Assembly: GCF_030407495.1 (NCBI RefSeq)
Contig: NZ_JASDDG010000016.1
Span: 23,534-87,533 of the forward strand
DNA length: 64,000 bases
Direction of reading: 5' to 3'
DNA from: Arthrobacter sp. APC 3897
GTDB taxonomy: Bacteria; Actinomycetota; Actinomycetes; Actinomycetales; Micrococcaceae
Made by a program: the position numbers and the translations under genes. Below the pieces are notes generated by a model that was not told the origin of the DNA, ran no database searches, and was given only the letters and a program-made list of their open reading frames with translations. Of the stretch, positions 17,114 to 25,993 are shown one piece after another (positions within the stretch are counted from its first letter, which is position 1; each line of letters opens with the position of its first letter).

Positions 17114-17952
17114 CGGCGGCGGCAGAAGCCGGCGCAGCGGACTGGACCTCCAACCAGTCCGGTGACGCCACGCGCAGCGAGCAGATGATCCGCCTGGCCG
17201 ATGAGCTCTTCGAAGCCACCCGGACACTGGTTCCCGTAGCTCCTTTGCGGAACCGGGTGCCGGACCTGACGCTCGATGACGCCTACCTGATCCAGAGCCG
17301 CCAGCTCGAGCGGCACCTTGCCGGCGGCCGGGTCCTCGCCGGCCGCAAGGTGGGGCTAACGTCCCCGGCCATGCAGCGGCAGCTCGGCGTGGACTCACCC
17401 GACTTCGGCTATTTCTTCACCGACATGGTGCACCGCGACGACGACGCCGTGCCCGCCGACGCTTTCATCTCGCCGAAGGTGGAGCCCGAGTTCGGGTTTG
17501 TGCTGAAAGAGACCCTGCAGGGTCCGGGCGTCACCCTGGAGCAGGCCCGCGCCGCTATCGGCGCCGTCTACCCGGCCATCGAGATCATCGACTCCCGCAT
17601 CGCCGACTGGGACATCAAGCTCCTGGACACGGTGGCGGATAATGCCTCCTGCGGCGCCATTGCGGTGGGCGCCACGGCGCTGCCCGTCTCCGTCGAGGAC
17701 CTGACCTCGGTCACCTGCTCGCTGCTCATCAACGGCGAGATCCGTGAAACCGGAACCGGTGACGCCGTCATGGGCGACCCGGTGGCCCCCCTGGCCTGGC
17801 TGGCCAATGTCCTGGGCGAGCAGGGCGTGGCGCTGGAAGCCGGACAGCTGGTCCTGCCCGGTTCCTTCACCAAGGCTCTTCCCGTTGTTGCCGGCGAATC
17901 GGCGACGGCTCATTTCGGGGATCTGGGGTCCCTCACCATCCGGTTTGTTTGA
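17110..17952 (+). CDS. mhpD: 2-Keto-4-pentenoate hydratase
   Basis: This 280-residue enzyme adds water to 2-hydroxypenta-2,4-dienoate to give 4-hydroxy-2-oxovalerate. Family motifs are GRKVGLTSPAMQRQLGV, the metal ligands in KVEPEFGFVL, and AIEIIDSRIADW. The GTG start overlaps the mhpB stop, so the two are translationally coupled. The first 30 residues form a poorly conserved extension, so an internal start near residue 26 (Met) is possible. Confidence 0.94.
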   Translation: MTAAAEAGAADWTSNQSGDATRSEQMIRLADELFEATRTLVPVAPLRNRVPDLTLDDAYLIQSRQLERHLAGGRVLAGRKVGLTSPAMQRQLGVDSPDFGYFFTDMVHRDDDAVPADAFISPKVEPEFGFVLKETLQGPGVTLEQARAAIGAVYPAIEIIDSRIADWDIKLLDTVADNASCGAIAVGATALPVSVEDLTSVTCSLLINGEIRETGTGDAVMGDPVAPLAWLANVLGEQGVALEAGQLVLPGSFTKALPVVAGESATAHFGDLGSLTIRFV

Positions 17953-18017
17953 CTCCGCTTTAGAGATCGCCGCTCTTCAGATCAGCAATTTATAGAACGT
18001 TCATCGACCTCAGGGCT

Positions 18018-18039
18018 GCCGGCGCCCTTCAGCGCCGGC
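18018..18039 (+). promoter_or_regulatory. Hairpin in the mhpD-mhpF gap
   Basis: GCCGGCGC, a 6-nt loop and GCGCCGGC form an 8-bp stem in the 138-nt gap between mhpD and mhpF. It may adjust downstream expression or protect the RNA end. There is no U-tract, so full termination is unlikely. Confidence 0.35.
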
Positions 18040-18090
18040 CCCGCTGCACCTTTCCGCAGCCGCCCCCCCTTCCGCAAAGGAACAGCTCCC

Positions 18091-19050
18091 GTGACTCCAA
18101 CGCCCAAGAAAACCGCCGCGATCGTCGGCTCCGGCAACATCGGCACAGACCTCATGTTCAAAATCATGCGCCGCAGCAAGAACGTCGAGGTGAAGTACAT
18201 GATCGGCGTGGATCCGGCCTCCGACGGCCTGGCCCGTGCCGCCCGCCTGGGCCTGACCACCTCCGCCGAGGGCGTGGACTGGCTCCTGGCCCAGGACGAA
18301 CTGCCGGACTTCGTGTTTGAGTGCACGTCCGCCAAGGCCCACGAAGCCAACGCCCCGAAGTACGAGGCTGCCGGCATCCGCGCGATCGACCTGACCCCGG
18401 CCGCCGTCGGCCCGTACCTGGCCCCCGTGGTGAACCTGGATTCCCTCACGGACGTCATGAACGTGAACATGATCACCTGCGCCGGCCAGGCCACTACGCC
18501 GATTGTCGCTGCAGTGTCATCGATCGTTGAGGTGGAGTACGCGGAAATCGTCGCCTCCATCGCCTCCAAGTCCGCCGGCCCGGGCACGCGCGCCAACGTG
18601 GACGAGTTCACCGAAACCACGGCAAAGGCCCTGGAAGCAGTGGGCGGCGCGAAGCGCGGCAAGGCCATCATCATCATCAACCCGGTGGAACCGCCCATGA
18701 TGATGCGCAACACCGTTTACTGCTCCATCCCGGCAGAAGCCGCCGAGCCCGGCGAAACCCAGGACCGCATCCGCGCTGCCATCGAGGAAGCGGCAGCCAA
18801 GATCCGCGACTACGTCCCCGGCTATGAGCTCCGCGTCGCCCCGCAGTTCGACGCCGCGCGCGAGGACTGGGGCGGCAACGGCCGCGTAGGCATCTGGGTC
18901 CAGGTGGCCGGCGCCGCCGATTATCTGCCGGAATACGCCGGCAACCTGGACATCATCACCGCCGCCGCCACCCGTACCGCCGACCTGCTCGCACAGCGCA
19001 TGGACGAGCGTTCCGCCGAGCTGGCCGCCGCCGGCACCCAGAGCAACTAG
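18091..19050 (+). CDS. mhpF: Acetaldehyde dehydrogenase (acetylating)
   Basis: This 319-residue enzyme oxidises acetaldehyde to acetyl-CoA with NAD+ and CoA and channels its substrate from the aldolase encoded next. It has the NAD loop [11 protein letters not shown], the catalytic-cysteine region [14 protein letters not shown], and [23 protein letters not shown] start at 18091. The aldolase gene follows after 9 nt, in the conserved MhpF-MhpE order. Confidence 0.96.
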   Translation: MTPTPKKTAAIVGSGNIGTDLMFKIMRRSKNVEVKYMIGVDPASDGLARAARLGLTTSAEGVDWLLAQDELPDFVFECTSAKAHEANAPKYEAAGIRAIDLTPAAVGPYLAPVVNLDSLTDVMNVNMITCAGQATTPIVAAVSSIVEVEYAEIVASIASKSAGPGTRANVDEFTETTAKALEAVGGAKRGKAIIIINPVEPPMMMRNTVYCSIPAEAAEPGETQDRIRAAIEEAAAKIRDYVPGYELRVAPQFDAAREDWGGNGRVGIWVQVAGAADYLPEYAGNLDIITAAATRTADLLAQRMDERSAELAAAGTQSN

Positions 19051-19059
19051 GAGCATCCC

Positions 19060-20085
19060 TTGAGCACCACGACTGCGCCCTTCAGCGTCCGTCTCACCGA
19101 CACCACTCTGCGCGACGGCTCCCATGCCATGAGCCACAAGTTCACCGAACGCCACGTCCGCGACGTGGTCCGCGCCCTGGATGACGCGCGCGTTGACGTC
19201 ATTGAAGTCACCCACGGTGACGGACTGGGCGGCTCCTCCTTTAACTACGGGTTCTCCCTGACCCCGGAACTGGACCTCATCAAAGCGGCAGTGGACGAAG
19301 CGAAGCGGGCCCGCATCGCCGTCCTCATGCTGCCGGGGCTGGGCACCATCCATGACCTGAACCAGGCGCACGACGCCGGTGCCTCGGTGGCGCGCATTGC
19401 CACCCACTGCACCGAGGCGGACATTTCGATCCAGCACTTCCAGCACGCCCGCAAGCTGGGCATGGAGACCGTGGGCTTCCTGATGCTCTCGCACCGCACC
19501 TCTCCGGAGAACCTGGCGAAGCAGGCGCGGATCATGGCCGACGCCGGCTGCCAGTGCGTCTATGTGGTGGACTCCGCGGGCGCCCTGATCCTGGAAGACG
19601 TGTCCGACCGCGTTGAAGCCCTGGTATCCGAACTGGGCGATGACGCGCAGGTGGGTTTCCACGGCCACCAGAACATGAGCTTCGGCGTGGCAAACTCGGT
19701 GTTTGCCGTGCGTGCCGGAGCCAAGCAGATTGACGGCACGCTGGTTGCCCTGGGCGCCGGCGCGGGAAACTCCCCCACCGAGGTCCTCGCAGCTGCGTTC
19801 GACCGCCTGGACATCGCCACGGGCGTGGACACCCAGGCCCTGATGGCTGCCGCCGAGGACATCGTGAAGCCGTTCATCACACGCATGCCGGTCATGGACC
19901 GTGCCTCCATCATGCAGGGTTACGCCGGGGTGTATTCCTCCTTCCTGATCCACGCTGAACGGGCAGCCGAGCGCTACGGCGTTCCGGCCTACCGGATCCT
20001 CGAGGAAATCGGCAAGGCCGGGTACGTGGGCGGCCAGGAAGACATGATCGTGGACGTCGCCGTCCAGCTTGCCGGCGCCAGGTAA
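19060..20085 (+). CDS. mhpE: 4-Hydroxy-2-oxovalerate aldolase
   Basis: This 341-residue DRE-TIM aldolase splits 4-hydroxy-2-oxovalerate into pyruvate and acetaldehyde. Motifs are [14 protein letters not shown] (catalytic Arg and metal Asp), [17 protein letters not shown], and the metal ligands [15 protein letters not shown]. The start is TTG at 19060, preceded by AGGAG that overlaps the mhpF stop. A DNA hairpin follows the stop, marking a likely end of the catabolic message. Confidence 0.96.
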   Translation: MSTTTAPFSVRLTDTTLRDGSHAMSHKFTERHVRDVVRALDDARVDVIEVTHGDGLGGSSFNYGFSLTPELDLIKAAVDEAKRARIAVLMLPGLGTIHDLNQAHDAGASVARIATHCTEADISIQHFQHARKLGMETVGFLMLSHRTSPENLAKQARIMADAGCQCVYVVDSAGALILEDVSDRVEALVSELGDDAQVGFHGHQNMSFGVANSVFAVRAGAKQIDGTLVALGAGAGNSPTEVLAAAFDRLDIATGVDTQALMAAAEDIVKPFITRMPVMDRASIMQGYAGVYSSFLIHAERAAERYGVPAYRILEEIGKAGYVGGQEDMIVDVAVQLAGAR

Positions 20086-20097
20086 CCAGCAGCACAC

Positions 20098-20132
20098 GAG
20101 GCAGGGTTCCGCATTCCGCGGCACCCTGCCTC
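20098..20132 (+). terminator. Hairpin after mhpE
   Basis: GAGGCAGGGT and its complement ACCCTGCCTC flank a 15-nt loop. It lacks a T-run, so efficiency is uncertain. Confidence 0.55.
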
Positions 20133-20159
20133 CTGCGTTCCTGTGAAAAGATCGTCACC

Positions 20160-20888
20160 GTGGCCCAACACCAGACCGATGCAGCACGCGCTGCAGATTC
20201 CCAGCCCGCCCAGTCGTCCCGTACCGCGGGGTCCCAGACCCTCGCCCGGGGCCTGGAGGTGCTGCGTGCCGTTGCCGCGGCACCGGACGGCATGGCAGTG
20301 GCGGATGTCGCCGCGAATGCCGGTGTGCACCGGACCGTGGCCTACCGGCTCCTGAACACCTTGGAGGACGCGCGCCTCATTCACCGGGGCGGGGACGGCC
20401 GCTACCGCGGCGCGGCGGGGCTGCTTTCCCTCTCGTCCGCTGCGCATTCCTCCCTCGCCGCAGCGGCGAGACCGGTGCTGCGCGGGCTGGCTGACCAGCT
20501 GGGTTCAACGGTGTCTCTCCTTGTCCGGCAGGGGCAGGAGGCCGTTGCGCTCGCCGTCATCTCACCGGCGGACGGCACTTACCATGTGACCTTCTCCGAA
20601 GGCAGCACGCACCCCCTGACCCGCGGTGCCGCCGGACACGCCCTGCTTGCCGCAGCACCCGGCTCAGCGGATGAAGCAGAATCCGTGACCCGCGTCCGGC
20701 AGCTGGGCTTCGCCAGCACCTACGGCGAAGTGGAACCGAATATGCACGGGCTCGCAGTACCCCTCGACGCCGCAGCCACCGGAGTTCCGGCCTGCCTGAA
20801 TGTTATTTCAGCACGCAGTGACGCTGCAGGGAACCCGGTTGCCCTGCTGCAGTCCGCTGCTTCCCGCATCGCTGCCCTTCTCCGCTAA
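20160..20888 (+). CDS. IclR-family regulator, likely of the mhp genes
   Basis: This 242-residue protein has an N-terminal winged helix (about 25-85; VADVAANAGVHRTVAYRLL is the HTH) and a shortened IclR effector domain (about 95-240; LTRGAAGHALLAAAP). E. coli MhpR also belongs to the IclR family, so a similar role activating or repressing mhp genes is plausible. GTG start at 20160. It sits between mhpE and mhpA, on the same strand as both, and upstream of a perfect 9-bp inverted repeat in front of mhpA that could be its operator. Confidence 0.85.
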   Translation: MAQHQTDAARAADSQPAQSSRTAGSQTLARGLEVLRAVAAAPDGMAVADVAANAGVHRTVAYRLLNTLEDARLIHRGGDGRYRGAAGLLSLSSAAHSSLAAAARPVLRGLADQLGSTVSLLVRQGQEAVALAVISPADGTYHVTFSEGSTHPLTRGAAGHALLAAAPGSADEAESVTRVRQLGFASTYGEVEPNMHGLAVPLDAAATGVPACLNVISARSDAAGNPVALLQSAASRIAALLR

Positions 20889-20924
20889 ACCGTTCCGCCC
20901 CTCAGAACGCCACATTGACCTGCG

Positions 20925-20992
20925 TCACACAGGATGCTGTGATGTGGGTCTAGTTCTGTGTAAATAACGAATCTAGATGAACATTATTTACA
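20925..20992. promoter_or_regulatory. Operator region upstream of mhpA
   Basis: TGTAAATAA (20959-20967) and TTATTTACA (20984-20992) form perfect 9-bp arms separated by 16 nt, ending 28 nt before the mhpA GTG. Just upstream, TCACA (20925-20929) and TGTGA (20938-20942) form a second inverted pair with an 8-nt spacer. The A/T-rich arms stand out from their GC-rich surroundings. Confidence 0.55.
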
Positions 20993-21020
20993 CATTGTTG
21001 ACGCTTTGAAAGGGCCTTCC

Positions 21021-22736
21021 GTGAACAAACCGCAGGACACCGCACCCCGGGACAGTGAAGTCCTTATTGTCGGAGCCGGTCCGGCCGGCTTGATGCTGGC
21101 CAACATCCTTGGCATGTACGGCCGGCGGGTGACGGTGCTGGAAGCGATGGACACCCTCATCGATTTCCCCCGCGGGGTTGGCCTGGATGACGAATCGCTG
21201 CGCACCATCCAGACCGTGGGCCTGGTGGATTCCGTCCTGCCGCACACCACGCCGCAGCACATCATGCGCCTGGTCAACGGGGCCGGGAAGGTCATCCTGG
21301 TCAACAATCCGCAGACGGACGAGTTCGGGTGGGGCCGGAAGCACGGGTTTATCCAGCCCGCCGTGGACCGCGTCCTGTTTGAAGGCCTGAGCCGTTTCGA
21401 CAACGTGCAGGTCCTGTTTGGCCACCGCGTCGAGGATGTGGAGGAGACCGCAGACGGCGTCACCGCCACAGCCCTGGTGTCCGGGCCTGACGGCACAGTG
21501 CAGGAACGCCTGTTCACGGCGCAGTATCTGGTGGGCTGCGAGGGCGGCAAATCCCCCACCCGCAAGCGCCTGCGCACCACGTTCGACGGCAAGTCCCCCG
21601 CCACCCGGTGGCTTGTCGTGGACGTCAACAATGACCCGCTGGGCACGCCCAATGTGTTCCTCGGCGCCGACCCAAAGCGCCCGTATGTCTCCATTGGCCT
21701 GCCGCATGCCGTACGCCGCTGGGAATTCATGCTCCATGACCATGAGACGGAGGACCAGGTCACCGATCCGGACTACGTCAACGCACTCCTGAAGGACCAT
21801 GTCCCGGATCCCTCGCAGCTGTCCTTCATCCGCCGCCGGGTGTTCACCCACCACGGGCGGGTGGCCGGCACCTTCCGCCGGGGGCGCCAGCTGGTGGCCG
21901 GCGACGCAGCCCACCTGATGCCGGTGTGGATGGGCCAGGGGTGGAACTCGGGCATGCGAGATGCCACAAACCTCGGCTGGAAGCTGGCCTCGGTACTCTC
22001 CGGACAGGCCGGCGACGCGCTGCTGGACACCTACACTTCGGAACGCCGCGAGCACGCCCAGGCCATGGTCGATCTGTCCCTGACCTTCGGCAACATCATC
22101 AAGATCACCAACCCTCTGCTGGCGGCAGGGCGGGACGCCGCCTCTTCGGTGCTGAACCTCTTTCCGTCAGTGAAGAGCTACTTTTCGGACATGAAGTTCA
22201 AGCCGATGCCGCGCTACACGCAGGGCGTCCTGGCGGACCCGGGAACCAGGACGGCAGGCCGGGCAGCAGCGCGGATCGCCGGGAACCTGATCCCGGTCCG
22301 CACTGCCAACAGCAGGGTTTCTCCGGTGGGCGTGCAGTTCCCCCAGCCGCGGGTGAACTTCCGGCACGGCCGCGATGTCCGGCTGGATGACGCCGTCGGC
22401 AACTGGTGGTCCGTGATCGTCTGGGGCAACAGCCCCAAGGACGTACTGCCGGACGCGTCGCTGGAAAAGCTCCGCGCCCTCGGCGCCAAACTCGTCTGCA
22501 TCCTGCCGGAAACGCAACGCGAATGGGCGGAAAAGAGCATGGGTGAAGACGTGCTTGTGCTGGGTGATTCCACCGGCCGGATGAAGAAATGGTTCGACGA
22601 CCGCCCCACACCCATGGTGTTCCTGCGCCCGGACCGCTTCGTTGCCGGCGCCTGCCTGACCCAGGACGGTCCGGCCACCCTGGACGCAATTCTGGCCTCC
22701 ATGTCCTTCAACCCGCAGCCGGCCGAGCTGCACTGA
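21021..22736 (+). CDS. mhpA: 3-(3-Hydroxyphenyl)propionate hydroxylase
   Basis: This 571-residue class A flavin monooxygenase hydroxylates 3-(3-hydroxyphenyl)propionate to the 2,3-diol using NAD(P)H and O2. It has the FAD loop IVGAGPAGLMLANILGMYG at residues about 14-32, the second flavin motif GDAAHLMPVWMGQGWNSGM, and a C-terminal thioredoxin-like region as in MhpA/PheA enzymes. The GTG at 21021 with AAAGGG upstream is preferred over an in-frame TTG at 21006. It is separated from the other mhp genes by the IclR gene and has its own regulatory region. Confidence 0.93.
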   Translation: MNKPQDTAPRDSEVLIVGAGPAGLMLANILGMYGRRVTVLEAMDTLIDFPRGVGLDDESLRTIQTVGLVDSVLPHTTPQHIMRLVNGAGKVILVNNPQTDEFGWGRKHGFIQPAVDRVLFEGLSRFDNVQVLFGHRVEDVEETADGVTATALVSGPDGTVQERLFTAQYLVGCEGGKSPTRKRLRTTFDGKSPATRWLVVDVNNDPLGTPNVFLGADPKRPYVSIGLPHAVRRWEFMLHDHETEDQVTDPDYVNALLKDHVPDPSQLSFIRRRVFTHHGRVAGTFRRGRQLVAGDAAHLMPVWMGQGWNSGMRDATNLGWKLASVLSGQAGDALLDTYTSERREHAQAMVDLSLTFGNIIKITNPLLAAGRDAASSVLNLFPSVKSYFSDMKFKPMPRYTQGVLADPGTRTAGRAAARIAGNLIPVRTANSRVSPVGVQFPQPRVNFRHGRDVRLDDAVGNWWSVIVWGNSPKDVLPDASLEKLRALGAKLVCILPETQREWAEKSMGEDVLVLGDSTGRMKKWFDDRPTPMVFLRPDRFVAGACLTQDGPATLDAILASMSFNPQPAELH

Positions 22737-22752
22737 CCTGCCTGCGCTGACC

Positions 22753-22804
22753 GTACGACGACGGCGGCCTGCCTCCCCCGGGAAGCCGGCCGCCGTCGTC
22801 GTAC
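22753..22804. terminator. Hairpin between convergent mhpA and mhpC
   Basis: Perfect 16-bp arms (GTACGACGACGGCGGC and complement) with a 20-nt loop. No U-tract is present. It probably serves both converging transcripts. Confidence 0.65.
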
Positions 22805-22821
22805 CGGATTGAAGGCGCGTC

Positions 22822-23688
22822 CTACTTGGCGCCGATGCCCTGCGCCGTGAGGTACTGCTTAACCACGGTGTTGAATTCTTCGGCGCGCTCCACCTGGGAC
22901 CAGTGGCCGCACTGGCTGAAGATGTGGGCGTCCGCCGTGGGGATCACGTTCAGCAGCTCCCAGGTCCGCGACGGCGGGATCACCACGTCCTGCATCCCGT
23001 GGATGAGCAGGACGGGGACGTCGAGCTTGGCCAGCACGTCGAAGTCCAGCGGAAGGGCATCCCGGTCACGGTCGCGGGCCGTGACAACTTCCACCAGCCG
23101 GTCCGAAGCGGTGTCATTGAGCGCGGCCTGGTACCGCAGGGAAACCAGCTCCTCGGTCACCAGTGACTTGTCGACCACAAACTGTTCCAGCGTGCGGCGG
23201 ATACCCGCTTCGGAGAGCTCAGGCTTGGCGTGGCCGGAGAGTGCCGCGGTCTTCTTGGCACCGCCGGTACCCATGGAAACAATGCCCAGCAGGCGTTCCG
23301 GGAAATCGATGGCGAACTGCATGGCAACCCAGCCGCCGATGGAATTACCCACGATCCAGGTTTTCTCGATGCCGAGCGCGTCGAGCACACGCACCGCGTG
23401 GCGGACCCATTCCCTGATGCCGTATTCCGTGCCGGGCGCGACGATGGACTGGCCGTAGCCGATGGAGTCGATGGCAATGCAGCGGCCCAGCTCGGAAATA
23501 TCCGGCAGGTTCAGCCACCAGTTGGCGGCTGCGGTGACTCCGGTCCCGGAGCCGTGCAGGAACAGGATCGGGGTCCCTTCGCCGAGCTCGTGATAATGGG
23601 TTACCTCGCCGGGAGCAGTCTCAAGCCATTTATCTTCCAGGCCGAAAAACGCGTCGGTGGTGTAATCGGGAATCTGTACGGTTGTCAT
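22822..23688 (-). CDS. mhpC: Meta-cleavage product hydrolase (2-hydroxy-6-oxonona-2,4-dienedioate hydrolase)
   Basis: This 288-residue alpha/beta hydrolase cleaves the C-C bond of the ring-fission product to give succinate and 2-hydroxypenta-2,4-dienoate. It has the oxyanion region LHGSGTGVTAAANW, the nucleophile elbow GNSIGGWVAM, the acid in MQDVVIPPS and the catalytic His in QCGHWSQVE. The ATG at 23688 has AGGAG at 5 nt; an in-frame GTG two codons upstream is less likely. It is transcribed against mhpA. Confidence 0.93.
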   Translation of the reverse strand: MTTVQIPDYTTDAFFGLEDKWLETAPGEVTHYHELGEGTPILFLHGSGTGVTAAANWWLNLPDISELGRCIAIDSIGYGQSIVAPGTEYGIREWVRHAVRVLDALGIEKTWIVGNSIGGWVAMQFAIDFPERLLGIVSMGTGGAKKTAALSGHAKPELSEAGIRRTLEQFVVDKSLVTEELVSLRYQAALNDTASDRLVEVVTARDRDRDALPLDFDVLAKLDVPVLLIHGMQDVVIPPSRTWELLNVIPTADAHIFSQCGHWSQVERAEEFNTVVKQYLTAQGIGAK

Positions 23689-23881
23689 GGGCACTCCTGC
23701 TAACTCGTCAACGCGCCCCGGCCCAACGGTCCGGCGGCATGGATCACGGCGGTCTCTGCGCAGTGCGCAGCTGTCCTTTCTTCCAGCCTAGGTATGAGGG
23801 AGGCAGCAACGGTGTCCGCGTGCCGAGGGGCGGAACGATGCCGGGGTTCCGTCCGCCGACGACGCGTGCCAAGCTCTTTGC

Positions 23882-25354
23882 ATGACTGATCAGGAAGACA
23901 GCCCCGCACCCCGGCACCCGCAGCAGCTCGAGACCGACGTCGTCGTCCTTGGCGGCGGCGCGGTAGGTGAGAACGCAGCCGGGCGGGTGGTCCAGGGCGG
24001 TCTGGAAGCCATCCTCGTGGAGCCGTCACTCATTGGCGGCGAGTGCTCCTACTGGGCCTGCATGCCCTCCAAAGCCCTCCTTCGTCCGGGCACCGCACTG
24101 CACGCAGCACAATCCGTTGCCGGTTCCCGCGAAGCGGTGACCGGCGCCCTCGATCCACGGGCGGTGCTTAAACGCCGCGACAGCTTCACCTCACACTGGG
24201 ATGATTCCGGGCAGGAGGACTGGGTCCGCGACACGGGAATCGGCCTGGTGCGCGGACGTGGACGGCTCACGGGTCCCCGGGAGGTGCGCGTGGAGTACGA
24301 CGACGGCGGCTCCGTCACTATTTCTGCGCGCCGCGCGGTGGTGCTGGCCACGGGGTCCGTGCCGGCGCCTCCGCCGCTCCAGGGCCTGGAAGACGTCGAC
24401 TACTGGGGCACCCGCGAGGCCACCTCGGCGCAGGAGGTCCCGCCGCGGCTGATCGTTCTCGGCGGCGGCGTGGCAGGCACCGAGCTCGCCCAGGCGTGGG
24501 CCCGGCTGGGTTCGAAGGTAACTCTGCTGGCGCGGCACGACGTACTGGAGAAGTATCCGGAACCGGCACGGGAGCTGGTGAAGGCGGGACTGGCGGAAGA
24601 CGGCGTGGACGTGCGCACCCATACCGGGGCGGAATATGTTCGTCCGGCCGGAGACGGCGGAGTGGAACTCGGGCTTGGCGACGGTTCGGTGCTCAGTGCA
24701 GACCGGCTGCTCGTGGCCACCGGCCGGACGCCGGCACTGGCCAATCTGGGACTCGAGGAACTGGGACTGGATGCGCTGCGGCCGGATGCGCACAGGCCGG
24801 AAACGGATGACTCCGGGCTGGTGCACGGCACCGACTGGTTGTACGTGGTCGGTGATGCCGCGGGCAAAGTGCTGCTGACCCACCAGGGAAAATATGAAGC
24901 GCGGGCCGCCGGGACTGCCATCATTGCCCGGGCCCGCGGAGAACTCCCGCCTTCCGGGGCACCGGAGCCCTGGAGCCGGGCGGCAGCCACCGCGGACCGC
25001 GCTGCTGTTCCCCAGGTGGTCTTCACCGATCCGGAAGTGGCCACTGTCGGCCGGACCCTGGAACAGGCGCGGGCTGACGGCATCAATGCCACGGAAACCT
25101 CGCTGGAGCTTTCCGTGGCGGGTTCCGCGCTGCACAGCGACGGCTACCGGGGCTGGGCCCAGATGGTGGTTGATGAAGACCGCAGGGTTCTGGTCGGTGT
25201 GACCTTCGCCGGCCCCGACGTATCCGAACTCCTGCATGCAGCCACCATTGCCGTCACCGGCGAAATGCCTCTGGACCGGCTGTGGCACGCGGTGCCCGCC
25301 TACCCCACAATCAGCGAAATTTGGCTGCGGCTGCTGGAGAAATACGGCTTGTAG
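23882..25354 (+). CDS. FAD-dependent pyridine nucleotide-disulfide oxidoreductase, atypical
   Basis: This 490-residue protein has the class I disulfide-reductase layout: FAD loop VVVLGGGAVGENAAG, redox-cysteine motif GGECSYWACMPSK (CxxxxC kept), NAD(P) loop VLGGGVAGTELAQ, LYVVGDAAGK, and a C-terminal dimer domain. It looks related to dihydrolipoamide dehydrogenase or mercuric reductase. The active-site His-Pro-Thr near the C-terminus reads Tyr-Pro-Thr (PAYPTISEIW), so the usual His-Glu acid-base pair is missing its His. The physiological disulfide is unknown. No lipoyl-enzyme genes are nearby. Confidence 0.88.
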   Translation: MTDQEDSPAPRHPQQLETDVVVLGGGAVGENAAGRVVQGGLEAILVEPSLIGGECSYWACMPSKALLRPGTALHAAQSVAGSREAVTGALDPRAVLKRRDSFTSHWDDSGQEDWVRDTGIGLVRGRGRLTGPREVRVEYDDGGSVTISARRAVVLATGSVPAPPPLQGLEDVDYWGTREATSAQEVPPRLIVLGGGVAGTELAQAWARLGSKVTLLARHDVLEKYPEPARELVKAGLAEDGVDVRTHTGAEYVRPAGDGGVELGLGDGSVLSADRLLVATGRTPALANLGLEELGLDALRPDAHRPETDDSGLVHGTDWLYVVGDAAGKVLLTHQGKYEARAAGTAIIARARGELPPSGAPEPWSRAAATADRAAVPQVVFTDPEVATVGRTLEQARADGINATETSLELSVAGSALHSDGYRGWAQMVVDEDRRVLVGVTFAGPDVSELLHAATIAVTGEMPLDRLWHAVPAYPTISEIWLRLLEKYGL

Positions 25355-25410
25355 CGCAGTCACCAGCCACCCCGCTGCGTTTGGCGCCGTGCCGGGATTT
25401 GCAGGTCAGG

Positions 25411-25935
25411 CTAGGCCCTGCGGACAATAAAGTCAGTCACCCGGGCGTCGCGCCCGTCGAGTTCGGCCCACGGCTTGTCCGTCTGCATCACGGTCAGGCC
25501 GGACGTGGGATAGCGCGTGGCCATTTCCATGACGGCGTCTTCATCTGAATCGACGGAAGCCAGCCGCATGGCCAGGTCCTGCACGCCGGGCAGATGCGAA
25601 ATGACCAGCAGGCTGGTCACGGTCTCCGGCACGTTGTTGATAATGCTCAGAATTTGGGTGGCCGGGGCGCTGTAGAGCCCGTCCTCAAGTTTGGGCGTTG
25701 GCCCCTTGTCGCCGAGTTCCTCGCAGATCCAGGTGCAGGTCTGCCGGGTCCGCAGTGCGGAGGAGCAGAGGATGAAGTCCGGGATGGAGTTGTGTTCCAC
25801 CATCCAGCGACCGGCCAGCGGGGCGTCGCGGTGTCCCCTGCCGGACAGGGGGCGTTCGTGGTCGGAGACATCCCGGGGCCAGTCCGCCTTCGCGTGCCGC
25901 AGGAGCATCAACTTTTTCAGGTGGTGGCCGCTCAT
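25411..25935 (-). CDS. SixA-like histidine phosphatase
   Basis: This 174-residue histidine-phosphatase-superfamily protein has the RHG-type motif LMLLRHAKADW (His14 would carry the phosphate) and the second catalytic His in VISHLPGVQDLA. Its size and LRHAK form match SixA-type phosphohistidine phosphatases. It may dephosphorylate a phosphohistidine protein or a small molecule. It is followed downstream, on the same strand, by nothing close. The winged-helix gene lies upstream on the same strand with a 58-nt gap. Confidence 0.88.
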   Translation of the reverse strand: MSGHHLKKLMLLRHAKADWPRDVSDHERPLSGRGHRDAPLAGRWMVEHNSIPDFILCSSALRTRQTCTWICEELGDKGPTPKLEDGLYSAPATQILSIINNVPETVTSLLVISHLPGVQDLAMRLASVDSDEDAVMEMATRYPTSGLTVMQTDKPWAELDGRDARVTDFIVRRA

Positions 25936-25993
25936 GGGCCCAGTCTATCGGCGGTGCCGGGATCCGATCTCCGGCCCCGGCACCGCCCCGGCA

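Noticed and set aside
17953..18090. mhpD-mhpF gap as a riboswitch
   Set aside because: It has only one simple hairpin and no conserved junction; no known riboswitch class fits.
18517..20124. 535-codon open frame opposite mhpF and mhpE
   Set aside because: Shadow of two clear catabolic genes; no plausible start signal.
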